DNA of 50,378 nucleotides from the NCBI RefSeq assembly GCF_001428665.1, contig NZ_LMIJ01000030.1, forward strand, positions 112,243 to 162,620, in the 5' to 3' direction. Of the stretch, positions 31,551 through 39,085 are shown piece by piece. The stretch is from Acidovorax sp. Root219. Its GTDB lineage: Bacteria > Pseudomonadota > Gammaproteobacteria > Burkholderiales > Burkholderiaceae_C. The translations under genes and the position numbers were made by a program. The notes beneath the pieces were generated by a model. The model was not told the DNA's origin. It did no database searches and saw only the letters and a program-made list of their open reading frames with translations. The stretch's first letter is position 1. Each line of letters begins with the position of its first letter.

Positions 31551-32543
31551 ATGAACGCCTTCCTTCGCAACCTGACGGCCACCCAGCAGATCGGTGCCTT
31601 GTTCCTCGTGGTGTTCGGCCTGCTGTCCATCGTCACCATCTGGGCCTATGTGCGCATGCTGCGCGAGCAGTCCAGCGACGACCCCCAGGCCGAAGCCGAT
31701 GCGCTCGAAGCCAAGCGCTTCTGGGGCCTGCTCAAGACGTCCTGGGCCATGGCTACCGTGTTCTGGATCGGCTGGGCGCTGGGCGATGCCGTGGCCACCG
31801 TGCTGTTCGCCATCGTCGGCTTTTTTGCGCTGCGCGAGTTCATTACGCTCTCGCCCACGCGCCGGGGCGACCACCGCAGCCTGGTGCTGGCCTTCTTCGT
31901 GGTGCTGCCGCTGCAGTTCTGGATCGTGGGCAGCCGGCACTTCGACCTGTTCACGGTGTTCATCCCGGTCTACGTGTTCCTGGCGCTGCCCGTGGTGAGC
32001 GCACTGGCCAACGACCCGCAGCGCTTCCTGGAGCGCAATGCCAAGCTGCAGTGGGGCATCATGGTATGTGTGTACGGTATGAGCCACGTGCCGGCGTTGC
32101 TGCTGCTCGACTTTCCGGGCTACAAGGAAAAAGGTGCCTTCCTGGTGTTCTTCCTGGTGTTCGTGGTGCAGACCTGCATGGTGGTACAGCACCTGCTGGG
32201 CCGGCGCTTTCCACACAAGCCCGTGGCACCGCAGGTGAGCCAGAGCTTCCAGTGGGTGAGCTGGCTGGCCGGCGTGGCCGTGGGTGGCCTGGTGGGCGGC
32301 CTGCTCACCTTCATCACCCCCTTCAAGCCCGGCCAGGCGCTGGGCATGGCCCTGCTGGCCTGCGTGGCCGGCAGCCTGGGGCACCTGGTGATGAAGGCGC
32401 TCAAGCGCGACCGCGGCATCACCAGTTGGGGCATGCAGGGCATGTCGGTCACTGGCGCGGGCGGGCTGCTCGACCGGGTGGATGCGCTGTGCTTTGCGGC
32501 CCCGGTATTCTTCCACTCGGTGCGCTGGTACTTCGGGCTATGA
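31551..32543 (+). CDS. CdsA/YnbB-like phosphatidate cytidylyltransferase family protein
   Basis: 330 aa with about eight membrane segments. The C-terminal region corresponds to the CTP-transferase signature: GSLGHLVMKALKRDRGITSW followed by SVTGAGGLLDRVDAL. Compared with standard CdsA, GDL reads GSL, the KD pair reads TS (GITSWG) and PGHGG reads TGAGG, while the final DRxD is kept. Such variants occur in PlsC-linked paralogues; they may be a subfamily with altered chemistry. Family activity is CTP + phosphatidate to CDP-diacylglycerol at the inner membrane. The start is one base after the acyltransferase stop and the end overlaps ruvC (ATGA). Confidence 0.83.
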   Translation: MNAFLRNLTATQQIGALFLVVFGLLSIVTIWAYVRMLREQSSDDPQAEADALEAKRFWGLLKTSWAMATVFWIGWALGDAVATVLFAIVGFFALREFITLSPTRRGDHRSLVLAFFVVLPLQFWIVGSRHFDLFTVFIPVYVFLALPVVSALANDPQRFLERNAKLQWGIMVCVYGMSHVPALLLLDFPGYKEKGAFLVFFLVFVVQTCMVVQHLLGRRFPHKPVAPQVSQSFQWVSWLAGVAVGGLVGGLLTFITPFKPGQALGMALLACVAGSLGHLVMKALKRDRGITSWGMQGMSVTGAGGLLDRVDALCFAAPVFFHSVRWYFGL

Positions 32544-33088
32544 GGATCCTGGGCATCGACCCCGGCCTGCAGACCACCGGCTTCGGCGTGGTGGACATGG
32601 ATGGCCACCAGCTGAGCTACGTGGCCAGCGGCACCATCCGCACCACCACGCTGGCCCTGGGCGACCTGCCAGGGCGCCTGAAGATCCTGTTCGACGGCAT
32701 CACCGAGGTGGTGGCGCGCTACCAGCCCGACACCTCATCGGTCGAGATCGTCTTCGTGAACGTGAACCCCCAGTCCACCCTGCTGCTGGGCCAGGCCCGG
32801 GGTGCCTGCATCACCGCCCTGGTGGCCAGCAACCTGCCCGTGGCCGAGTACACAGCGCTGCAGATGAAGAAGGCCGTGGTCGGCCATGGCCGCGCCGCCA
32901 AGAGCCAGGTGCAGGAGATGGTGCGCCGCCTGCTGAGCCTGCCCGGCCTGCCCGGCACCGACGCCGCCGACGGCCTGGGCATGGCCATCACCCACGCCCA
33001 CGCAGGCGCCGCCATGGCCCGCCTGGGCGAAGCAGGCACGCTGCAGCGGCGCCAGCACGCCATGTACAAGGGCGGCAGGAGTTACTGA
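32540..33088 (+). CDS. ruvC: Crossover junction endodeoxyribonuclease RuvC
   Basis: 182 aa. Starts MRILGIDPGLQTTGFGVVD, with the four acidic catalytic residues Asp7, Glu69, Asp141 and Asp144 (in GTDAADGLGMAITHAH). RuvC resolves Holliday junctions by symmetric nicking together with RuvAB; ruvA and ruvB are not in the window. Its ATG overlaps the stop of the CdsA-like gene by four bases, an unusual operon partner for ruvC. Repeat copy B follows two bases after the stop. Confidence 0.96.
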   Translation: MRILGIDPGLQTTGFGVVDMDGHQLSYVASGTIRTTTLALGDLPGRLKILFDGITEVVARYQPDTSSVEIVFVNVNPQSTLLLGQARGACITALVASNLPVAEYTALQMKKAVVGHGRAAKSQVQEMVRRLLSLPGLPGTDAADGLGMAITHAHAGAAMARLGEAGTLQRRQHAMYKGGRSY

Positions 33089-33090
33089 CC

Positions 33091-33166
33091 CCCCCTGAGT
33101 CGCTTCGCGCCTTCACCCTGAGGGGGACGCCACCAGTGGCCTGGCAAAGCCAGTTCCACGGTGGCG
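33091..33166 (+). repeat. GC-rich palindromic intergenic repeat, copy B
   Basis: Directly after ruvC. Bases 33091-33118 are identical to the minus strand of 9041-9068 (28 nt). It continues with a long imperfect hairpin: CGCCACCAGTGG (33128-33139) against CCACGGTGGCG (33156-33166), with CTGGC-AAA-GCCAG (33141-33153) at the tip. Both copies lie at gene ends. The remaining 86 nt to the next gene stop show nothing I can name. Confidence 0.72.
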
Positions 33167-33252
33167 CTGGTCTACGTGTGCGTCCATTTCGGAAGCTGCC
33201 ACCAGCAATCGACGGAGTGAAAGCCCGTTGTGCAACAACCTGCCTGAGGCAT

Positions 33253-33738
33253 TTACCTCCCCACACCCCGCTTGAGCTCCTTGAGCAATAGCAGCACCTG
33301 GTTGGACGCATGGCGGCAGCTGCTGTTGAGCAATTGGACCGACTGCTGCTGCTCGCCCGCCTGGAACAGCATGACCACGGCAGCCGCCTGCTGGTGAAAA
33401 TACTTGTGCCGCGCCACCAGCATGCTGAATGCGGGGTAGTGGCCCAGCCGCACCCGGCCGGTGCCGTTGAGCCAGCGGCCCAGGTCGCAGCGGTCGTCCT
33501 GGCAGATGCGCTCGGGGCGCATGACCTCGTTGGAGCGGCCATTGACCATGTCCTGCAGCTGCAGGCGCCAGCCTTCATGGCTGGCGATGGCCGCGTCGAT
33601 ATCGATCTCGGTCATGAGCATGGTGGCGTACTCGGCATCCAGCACGAGTTCGCTGCCGTTGTCTTCCATGGCCCAGGTCGTGTCGGGACTGGTCGGGTCT
33701 TGCTCCCGCATCTTGAACAGTCGGCTGAAAAAACCCAT
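33253..33738 (-). CDS. Stand-alone chemoreceptor zinc-binding (CZB) domain protein
   Basis: 161 aa, soluble. The CZB pattern is visible: His54 in the first helix (SHEGWRLQLQDMV), Cys84 in DDRCDLGRWLNG, and His111/His115 in ARHKYFHQQAA, the 3-His/1-Cys zinc site. In known proteins this domain senses zinc or hypochlorite and is fused to chemoreceptors or diguanylate cyclases (DgcZ); here no output domain is attached, only a 45-residue N-terminal extension, so it must signal through a partner. No chemotaxis gene is adjacent. A 14-bp palindrome lies in its leader region. Confidence 0.83.
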   Translation of the reverse strand: MGFFSRLFKMREQDPTSPDTTWAMEDNGSELVLDAEYATMLMTEIDIDAAIASHEGWRLQLQDMVNGRSNEVMRPERICQDDRCDLGRWLNGTGRVRLGHYPAFSMLVARHKYFHQQAAAVVMLFQAGEQQQSVQLLNSSCRHASNQVLLLLKELKRGVGR

Positions 33739-33769
33739 GTGCAACCCCGTGTTGGTATGCAGGCGGGGC

Positions 33770-33783
33770 CTCTGGTACCAGAG
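33770..33783. promoter_or_regulatory. Perfect 14-bp palindrome upstream of the CZB gene
   Basis: CTCTGGTACCAGAG is fully self-complementary and lies 32 bases before the CZB start. About 30 bases further out, GTAGC (33811-33815) and GCTAC (33829-33833) flank an AT-rich tract with three TTTTGTG-like units. Together they suggest an operator region for this isolated gene; no matching regulator is evident. Confidence 0.4.
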
Positions 33784-33940
33784 CTGCCACACCCATTTGA
33801 AACATTTTGTGTAGCGTTTTGTGTTTTGGCTACCAAAAAATGGCATATCCCTGCCGGCGTGTGCACTGCGGCCCTGCTGCCAGCCTCGGCTCTTGGCCCG
33901 GGCACAAGCGCCCCCGGCCGGACCGGACCACAATGCGCGC

Positions 33941-34969
33941 ATGACTGAACCTGTTTTTCCCCGCACCGCCCTGTCCATGCTGGACCTGGTGGCCGTTCGC
34001 GACGGCGGCACCGTGGCCGAGGCCCTGCAGATCGCCCTGCGCACCGCGCAGCATGCTGAAAAGCTCGGTTTCGCCCGCTACTGGCTGGCCGAGCACCACA
34101 ACATGGCCGGTATCGCCAGCTCGGCCACGGCCGTGCTGGTGGGGCATATCGCGGGTGGCACCTCGCGCATCCGCGTGGGTTCGGGCGGCGTGATGCTGCC
34201 CAACCATGCGCCACTGGTGGTGGCCGAGGCCTTCGGCACCCTGGCCGAGCTCTACCCCGGTCGCATCGACCTGGGCCTGGGCCGCGCGCCCGGCACCGAC
34301 CCGGCGACCATGCGCGCCCTGCGCCGCAGCCGCGTGGAAACGGCCGACGACTTTCCGCAGGACGTGGCCGAGCTGCAGCGCCTGCTCGGCCCGGCCGAAC
34401 CCGGCCAGCGCCTGGTGGCGACGCCCGGGGCCGGCACGAATGTGCCCATCTGGCTGCTGGGATCGAGCCTGTTCTCGGCGCAGCTGGCTGCCGAGCGCGG
34501 CCTGCCCTATGCCTTTGCCTCGCACTTCGCGCCGCGCCTGCTGCACCAGGCCATTGACCTGTACCGCAATCTGTACCGCCCCTCGGCCGCTTGGCCCAAG
34601 CCCTACCTGGCCATCGGCGTGCCGCTGATCGCCGCGCCGACCGACGAAGAAGCTGAGTTCCTGGCCAGCAGCACCTACCAGCGCGTGCTGGGCATCCTCA
34701 CCGGCGACCGGCGCCTGCTGCTGCCGCCCGTGGAGCACTTCGCGGCACGCCTGCAGCCCCAGGAGCGCGCCGCCATCGGCGACTTCCTGGCGGCGGCGGT
34801 GATCGGCGGGCCCGAGACGGTGCAGGCCGGCCTGGCCGACCTGGTGCGCGAGACCGGTGCCAATGAGCTGATGCTGGTGAGCGACGTGTACGACCCGGCC
34901 CTGCGGCTGCGTTCGCTGGAGATTGCGGCGCAAGCCCATGCGTCCCTGGGTACGGCGGTGCCCGCCTGA
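33941..34969 (+). CDS. LLM-class flavin-dependent oxidoreductase (luciferase-like)
   Basis: 342 aa. Typical bacterial-luciferase-like TIM barrel: LGFARYWLAEHHNMAGIASS near the N-terminus, RIRVGSGGVMLPNHAPL, EAFGTLAELYPGRIDLGLGRAPGTDP, and NVPIWLLGSSLFSAQLAAERG. Proteins of this pattern (YhbW/LimB-like) use reduced FMN for monooxygenation; substrate unknown. CACAAT ends six bases before the ATG. It stands alone, divergent from the CZB gene with a 202-nt gap that includes the palindrome described separately. Confidence 0.9.
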   Translation: MTEPVFPRTALSMLDLVAVRDGGTVAEALQIALRTAQHAEKLGFARYWLAEHHNMAGIASSATAVLVGHIAGGTSRIRVGSGGVMLPNHAPLVVAEAFGTLAELYPGRIDLGLGRAPGTDPATMRALRRSRVETADDFPQDVAELQRLLGPAEPGQRLVATPGAGTNVPIWLLGSSLFSAQLAAERGLPYAFASHFAPRLLHQAIDLYRNLYRPSAAWPKPYLAIGVPLIAAPTDEEAEFLASSTYQRVLGILTGDRRLLLPPVEHFAARLQPQERAAIGDFLAAAVIGGPETVQAGLADLVRETGANELMLVSDVYDPALRLRSLEIAAQAHASLGTAVPA

Positions 34970-35086
34970 GACCCGACTTGTAACCGGTGAGAGCGTAGCG
35001 TCACGGCCAAGACGGTCCGTTGCCGCTACCATCGTGGGCTGATGACGGTGCATTTGTGCACGTCGCTACCGCCCACCCCCACCTGC

Positions 35087-36319
35087 ATGCCCGCTTTTTC
35101 CTTTGAAGCCCTGGACGCCCAGGGCCAGACCCGCAAAGGCCTGATGGAGGCCGACACCGCCAAGGCTGCCCGCGGGCAGCTGCGCGCCCAGGCCCTGGTG
35201 CCGATCGCGGTGGAACTGGTGCAGACCGGGCAGCGGCTCGATGGCTCCGCCGCCGGCTGGAACCGCAGCCTGTTCACGCGCCCGGTGTTCAACGCCACCG
35301 GACTGGCCATCTGGACACGCCAGATTGCCGGGCTGGTGAGCTCGGGCCTGCCGTTGGAACGCGCCCTGAGCGCCCTCTCGGACGAAGCCGACGACGAACG
35401 GCAGCGCCACCTGGTGGCGGCCCTGCGCGCCGAAGTGAACGCCGGCTCCACCTTTGCCCGTGCGCTGGGCCAGCACCGGCGCGAGTTCTCCGACATCTAC
35501 TGCGCCGTGATCGGTGCCGGCGAGCACAGCGGCAACCTGGGCCTGGTGCTCGAACGCCTGGCCGACGACCTCGAAGACCGCCAGGCGCTCAAGGCCAAGC
35601 TGATAGGCGCCGCGCTCTACCCGGCCATCGTGACCCTGGTGGCGATCGCCATCGTGATGTTCCTGCTGGGCTATGTGGTGCCCCAGGTGGCCAGCGTGTT
35701 CGCGGGCTCCAAGCGGGCCCTGCCCTTCATCACCACCCTCATGCTGGGCATCAGCGCCCTGGTGCGCAACTATGGGCTGGCCCTGTTCGGCGTGCTGGTC
35801 GTTGGCGCGCTGGGCCTGCGCTGGTCGCTGAAATCGGAGAGCGTGCGCGAGCGCTTCGACGCCGCCTGGCTCAACCTGCCCCTGGTGGGCAAGCTGGCAC
35901 GCGGCTACAACGCGGCACGCTTTGCCAGCACGCTGGCCATGCTGGCCAGTGCCGGCGTGCCCATCCTGCGCGCCCTGCAGGCCGCAGCCGAAACCCTCAA
36001 CAACCGCGCCCTGCGCGCCGACGCGCTCGACGCCCTGGTGCTGGTGCGCGAGGGTGCGCCGCTGGCATCGGCCCTGGCGCAGAAGAAGCGCTTTCCGGGC
36101 CTGCTTTCGATGTTTGCGCGCCTGGGCGAACAGACGGGCCAGCTGCCGCTGATGCTGCAGCGCGCCGCCACCCAGCTGTCGGTGGAGGTGCAGCGCCGCG
36201 CCATGCAACTGGCGACCATCCTCGAACCCCTGCTGATCGTGGCCATGGGCCTGGTGGTGATGGCCATCGTGCTGGCGGTCATGCTGCCCATCATCCAGCT
36301 CAACCAGTTCGTCAAATGA
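35087..36319 (+). CDS. Type II secretion / type IV pilus assembly inner-membrane protein (GspF/PilC family)
   Basis: 410 aa from the ATG at 35087 (MPAFSFEALDAQGQTRKG, the family start); an in-frame ATG at 35042 adds 15 residues and has TACCAT nine bases upstream. Two T2SSF repeats are present (about 70-195 with IAGLVSSGLPLERALSALSD and 275-400 with LAMLASAGVPILRALQAAAE), each followed by membrane segments; three in all. GspF forms the inner-membrane platform for pseudopilus assembly. No gspE, gspG or other secretion genes are adjacent, so this is an orphan platform gene or the edge of a dispersed system. Confidence 0.88.
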   Translation: MPAFSFEALDAQGQTRKGLMEADTAKAARGQLRAQALVPIAVELVQTGQRLDGSAAGWNRSLFTRPVFNATGLAIWTRQIAGLVSSGLPLERALSALSDEADDERQRHLVAALRAEVNAGSTFARALGQHRREFSDIYCAVIGAGEHSGNLGLVLERLADDLEDRQALKAKLIGAALYPAIVTLVAIAIVMFLLGYVVPQVASVFAGSKRALPFITTLMLGISALVRNYGLALFGVLVVGALGLRWSLKSESVRERFDAAWLNLPLVGKLARGYNAARFASTLAMLASAGVPILRALQAAAETLNNRALRADALDALVLVREGAPLASALAQKKRFPGLLSMFARLGEQTGQLPLMLQRAATQLSVEVQRRAMQLATILEPLLIVAMGLVVMAIVLAVMLPIIQLNQFVK

Positions 36320-36425
36320 TGTGGCCCCCACGGTCGCGCACTGCGTGTCGCTCCCAGCCCCCCGAGGGTGCCGCGTTTTGCCTTGGGGCGGCCCGGCGGC
36401 AAAACCTGAACCCGAGATAGACGCG

Positions 36426-37343
36426 ATGGCTGTAACCCTGGACGACAAGCTGGTGGTCGCGATCTCCTCGCGGGCGCTGTTCAATTTCGAGGAAGAGAAC
36501 CGCCTCTTCGACGACACGGACGACCACGCCTACGTGGAGATGCAGCGCCAGCGCATCGACATTCCGGCGGCGCCCGGGGTGGCTTTTTCGCTGGTGCGCA
36601 AGCTGCTGGCCTTCAACACCACCGAGCACCAGCGGGTGGAAGTCGTGCTGCTCTCGCGCAATGACCCGGTGAGCGGCATGCGCGTGTTCCGCTCCTGCCT
36701 GGCCCACGGGCTGCCCATGGTGCAGCGTGGGGTGTTCACCCAGGGGCGCGACCCGTTTCGCTACCTGCGCCCGCTGGGCGCGCACCTGTTCCTTTCGGCC
36801 AACGAGGCGGACGTGCGCCAGGCGCTGCACCTGGGCTACCCGGCAGCGCGGGTACTGACCGAATCCGTGCGGGCCGGCGACTCCAACCCGAACGAGGTGC
36901 GCATCGCCTTCGACGGCGATGCCGTGCTGTTCTCGGACGAAGCCGAGCGCGTCTACCAGGCCGAAGGGCTGGCCGCCTTCCAGCGGCACGAGAGCGACAA
37001 GGCGGCGCAGCCCCTGCCCGACGGCCCCTTCAAGCCTCTGCTGGCCGCCCTGCACCGGCTGCAGCATGCGGGTGGCACGGGCATGCGCATCCGCACCGCG
37101 CTGGTCACGGCGCGCAGCGCCCCTGCGCACGAGCGCGCCATCCGCACGCTGATGGACTGGGACATCGCGGTGGACGAGGCCATGTTCCTCGGTGGCCTGC
37201 CCAAGGGGGAGTTTTTGCGCGAGTTCGAGCCGGACTTCTTCTTCGACGACCAGACCGGTCACGTCACCTCGGCCTCGCTGCATGTGCCGGCGGGGCATGT
37301 GAACAGCGGGGTGTCCAACCCCGTCACGCTGCTGGCGGACTGA
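36426..37343 (+). CDS. 5'-nucleotidase (PF06189 family)
   Basis: 305 aa from ATG 36426 (MAVTLDDKLVVAISSRALFN); the open frame reaches back to the gspF-like stop but the added residues are not family-like. The stretches ALFNFEEENRLFDD, EVVLLSRNDPVSGMRVF, AHLFLSANEADVRQAL and EPDFFFDDQTGHV match the cytosolic 5'-nucleotidase family of the HAD fold, which removes phosphate from nucleoside monophosphates such as AMP or IMP. No signal peptide, so cytoplasmic. Single gene between the GspF-like and EF-hand genes. Confidence 0.85.
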   Translation: MAVTLDDKLVVAISSRALFNFEEENRLFDDTDDHAYVEMQRQRIDIPAAPGVAFSLVRKLLAFNTTEHQRVEVVLLSRNDPVSGMRVFRSCLAHGLPMVQRGVFTQGRDPFRYLRPLGAHLFLSANEADVRQALHLGYPAARVLTESVRAGDSNPNEVRIAFDGDAVLFSDEAERVYQAEGLAAFQRHESDKAAQPLPDGPFKPLLAALHRLQHAGGTGMRIRTALVTARSAPAHERAIRTLMDWDIAVDEAMFLGGLPKGEFLREFEPDFFFDDQTGHVTSASLHVPAGHVNSGVSNPVTLLAD

Positions 37344-37485
37344 AGGGCCTGCCCCCAGCGGCATGCAAAGTTGTGCAATGGTGTGCAACTTGCCGGGAAA
37401 GAAGGCCTCTGACCGGTTGCAATGAACACCGTGCGCCCGCATCTGTGCGACCATGGTCCCGCAACAGGAACAGAGAATAGAACGC

Positions 37486-37839
37486 ATGAAGATGAACCTA
37501 TTGGCATGGGGCGCAGCCGCCTTGCTGGGCAGCAGTATGGCCCTGGCCCAGGCACCGGTGGCGCCGCCACCTGCCGACACCGAAGGACTGTCCAAGGGCG
37601 AAGCCAAGGCCATCCGCGAGTTCAAGATGCTGGATTTCAACGGCGACGGCAAGCTCAGCCGGACCGAAGTGAAACTGTTCCCGCGCCTGTCCAATGCCTT
37701 CGATGAGGCCGATACCGACCGCGATGGTTTTGTTTCGTACGAGGAAGTGCGCGCTTTTGCGGCCAAGTACCGCGCCGAACGGGACCGCGCCAAACAACAG
37801 GCACCCGCTGCTCCCGCTCCTGCAGCCAGCGCTCCCTGA
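37486..37839 (+). CDS. Secreted EF-hand calcium-binding protein
   Basis: 117 aa. A signal peptide (MKMNLLAWGAAALLGSSMA, cut after about ALA at 19-21) leads to a Pro-rich linker and a pair of EF-hand loops: DFNGDGKLSRTE (50-61) and DTDRDGFVSYEE (76-87), both with the 1-3-5-12 oxygen ligands intact. The tail is Ala/Pro-rich. Export to the periplasm and calcium binding are well supported; the role is unknown. The gene is convergent with a small protein of unknown function, separated by 78 nt containing a 7-bp hairpin. Confidence 0.86.
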   Translation: MKMNLLAWGAAALLGSSMALAQAPVAPPPADTEGLSKGEAKAIREFKMLDFNGDGKLSRTEVKLFPRLSNAFDEADTDRDGFVSYEEVRAFAAKYRAERDRAKQQAPAAPAPAASAP

Positions 37840-37846
37840 CCCAACC

Positions 37847-37863
37847 GCTACCGTTTCGGTAGC
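37847..37863. other. Small hairpin between convergent genes
   Basis: GCTACCG-TTT-CGGTAGC, a 7-bp perfect stem eight bases after the EF-hand gene stop, followed on the plus strand by AAAAA instead of T. It lacks the U-tract of an intrinsic terminator in either direction; it could still mark the transcript end or stabilise the 3' end. Confidence 0.35.
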
Positions 37864-37917
37864 AAAAATACCCAATGACCCCTGGCGCAGTCGCTACGCC
37901 TCAGCCTGCCACCCGGT

Positions 37918-38349
37918 TCACAGCCCTGCCGTGCGCTTGACCTTGGGGTCCGAGTAGGTCAGCGGTTCGTTCTTGACCTGCTGGGCCAGGCGCTCCTGCA
38001 GGGTCACCTTGTTGATGTCCTGCGCCATTTCCACGGCGCTGCCGCTGGCACGCCACATGGACTGGATGAATTCCAGCAGTTGCTTGTAGATGGGCTCCGG
38101 CGGCGGTTCGGGCGGCTCTTCCACCGTGTCCTTCTTCTTCACTTCGGTCCAGTCGCGGTTCGGCGCCTCGGGCGCCGACGGCTTATCGGGCTCGCGCACG
38201 ATGGCCCCTTCCCCGAGCCGGTCCATGGACTCGACGGGCAGCGGCGCATTGACAGGACGTATCGGCGGCGCCCCCGAGGCGCCGGTGGAATACAAATCGG
38301 CGCCCGCAGGACGCCAGGTCGGCGATCGATCGACAGGTGGCATTTGCAT
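37918..38349 (-). CDS. Small Pro-rich protein of unknown function
   Basis: 143 aa from the ATG at 38349 (MQMPPVDRSPTWRPAG). The N-terminal half is low-complexity with a Glu/Pro run (EEPPEPPPEPIYKQLLEFI), the C-terminal half is helical (IQSMWRASGSAVEMAQDINK). No signal peptide, membrane segment or known motif. The upstream 150 nt are notably AT-rich for this genome, which fits a promoter region of its own, though several overlapping weak -10 and -35 candidates prevent a choice. Function unknown. Confidence 0.62.
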   Translation of the reverse strand: MQMPPVDRSPTWRPAGADLYSTGASGAPPIRPVNAPLPVESMDRLGEGAIVREPDKPSAPEAPNRDWTEVKKKDTVEEPPEPPPEPIYKQLLEFIQSMWRASGSAVEMAQDINKVTLQERLAQQVKNEPLTYSDPKVKRTAGL

Positions 38350-38500
38350 GGCATGGCCCCAGGTTGTGAAAGGAACGAACAGAGGCACTTCCGGGCTCTT
38401 CGTACATTCATAACGGCAAACAAAAGGGGAAATTGAGGTCTTTTTTGCCTTTAAGCCCAAAAACAAGGGTTTACCCCTACATTTTAAGTCGATTGAAGGC

Positions 38501-38540
38501 AAAAGAAAGCCCGCCGCCTGCAGGGCGCAGGCGGCGGGCT
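38501..38540 (-). terminator. Strong intrinsic terminator after the DUF1854 gene
   Basis: A perfect 14-bp stem (38508-38521 with 38527-38540, loop AGGGC) is followed on the minus strand by TTCTTTT. It lies 15 nt after the DUF1854 stop and ends the leftward ABC-DUF1854 transcript before the next small gene. Confidence 0.85.
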
Positions 38541-38554
38541 GGTGCGGCGCGGGC

Positions 38555-39064
38555 TCAGAGGAAACGTTCGAGGAAGCGGCGAGACTGGCGGTCGAGCAGC
38601 GCAGTGTCGGGCACCTTGAATTGCACACCCTCGCCTGCAGCGATGAGCAGGCGGGTGCGCCCGCCGAGCCGGCGGATATCTTCCTCGGCCTTGAGCACCA
38701 GGCGCGCAGAACCCCGGTCGGTCTCCACATCCCAGGTGCTTGGGGTCGAAAAACTCGATACGGCGACTATTTTTTCGATAGTGGGCACAAACTCACGCAC
38801 CGCGAGCTCCTCCTCCACCAGGGTGCGTACTGCCGCAGGCAACTGGTCGAAGCGGTCCAGCCACACCAGTTCATGGCCATCGCTGCCCACCAGCGACAGG
38901 CCTTCGGCAGGGGCCGCGATGGGAAAGGCCCGCACCGGCACCACGCCTTCGTGCAGCGTGCCGTCGGGCAGGGTGAGCACCAGGCGCCCGTGGGCGTTGC
39001 GGTGCAGTTGCAGCGAGGCGGGCGGGAATGTAGTCATCAGGTCGTTCATGGCAATGTCATCCAT
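38555..39064 (-). CDS. Cyanophycin-associated DUF1854 protein
   Basis: 169 aa. The DUF1854 pattern is clear: GVVPVRAFPIAAPAEGLSLV, HELVWLD, EELAVREFVPTIEKI, TPSTWDVETDRGSARLVLKA, EEDIRRL and a C-terminal LDRQSRRFLERFL. Function unknown; the family is encoded with an ABC transporter next to cyanophycin synthetases in many beta-proteobacteria, exactly as here. The gene begins 21 nt after the ABC transporter stop and is closed by a strong terminator. A start six codons further in (MNDLMTTFPP) is equally possible. Confidence 0.88.
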   Translation of the reverse strand: MDDIAMNDLMTTFPPASLQLHRNAHGRLVLTLPDGTLHEGVVPVRAFPIAAPAEGLSLVGSDGHELVWLDRFDQLPAAVRTLVEEELAVREFVPTIEKIVAVSSFSTPSTWDVETDRGSARLVLKAEEDIRRLGGRTRLLIAAGEGVQFKVPDTALLDRQSRRFLERFL

Positions 39065-39085
39065 CGGTGGGGCCGAGCGGCGTGC

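Noticed and set aside
37847..37863. Intrinsic terminator of the EF-hand gene
   Set aside because: The stem is followed by A and not T on the plus strand, and on the minus strand the T-run precedes the stem; kept only as a hairpin.
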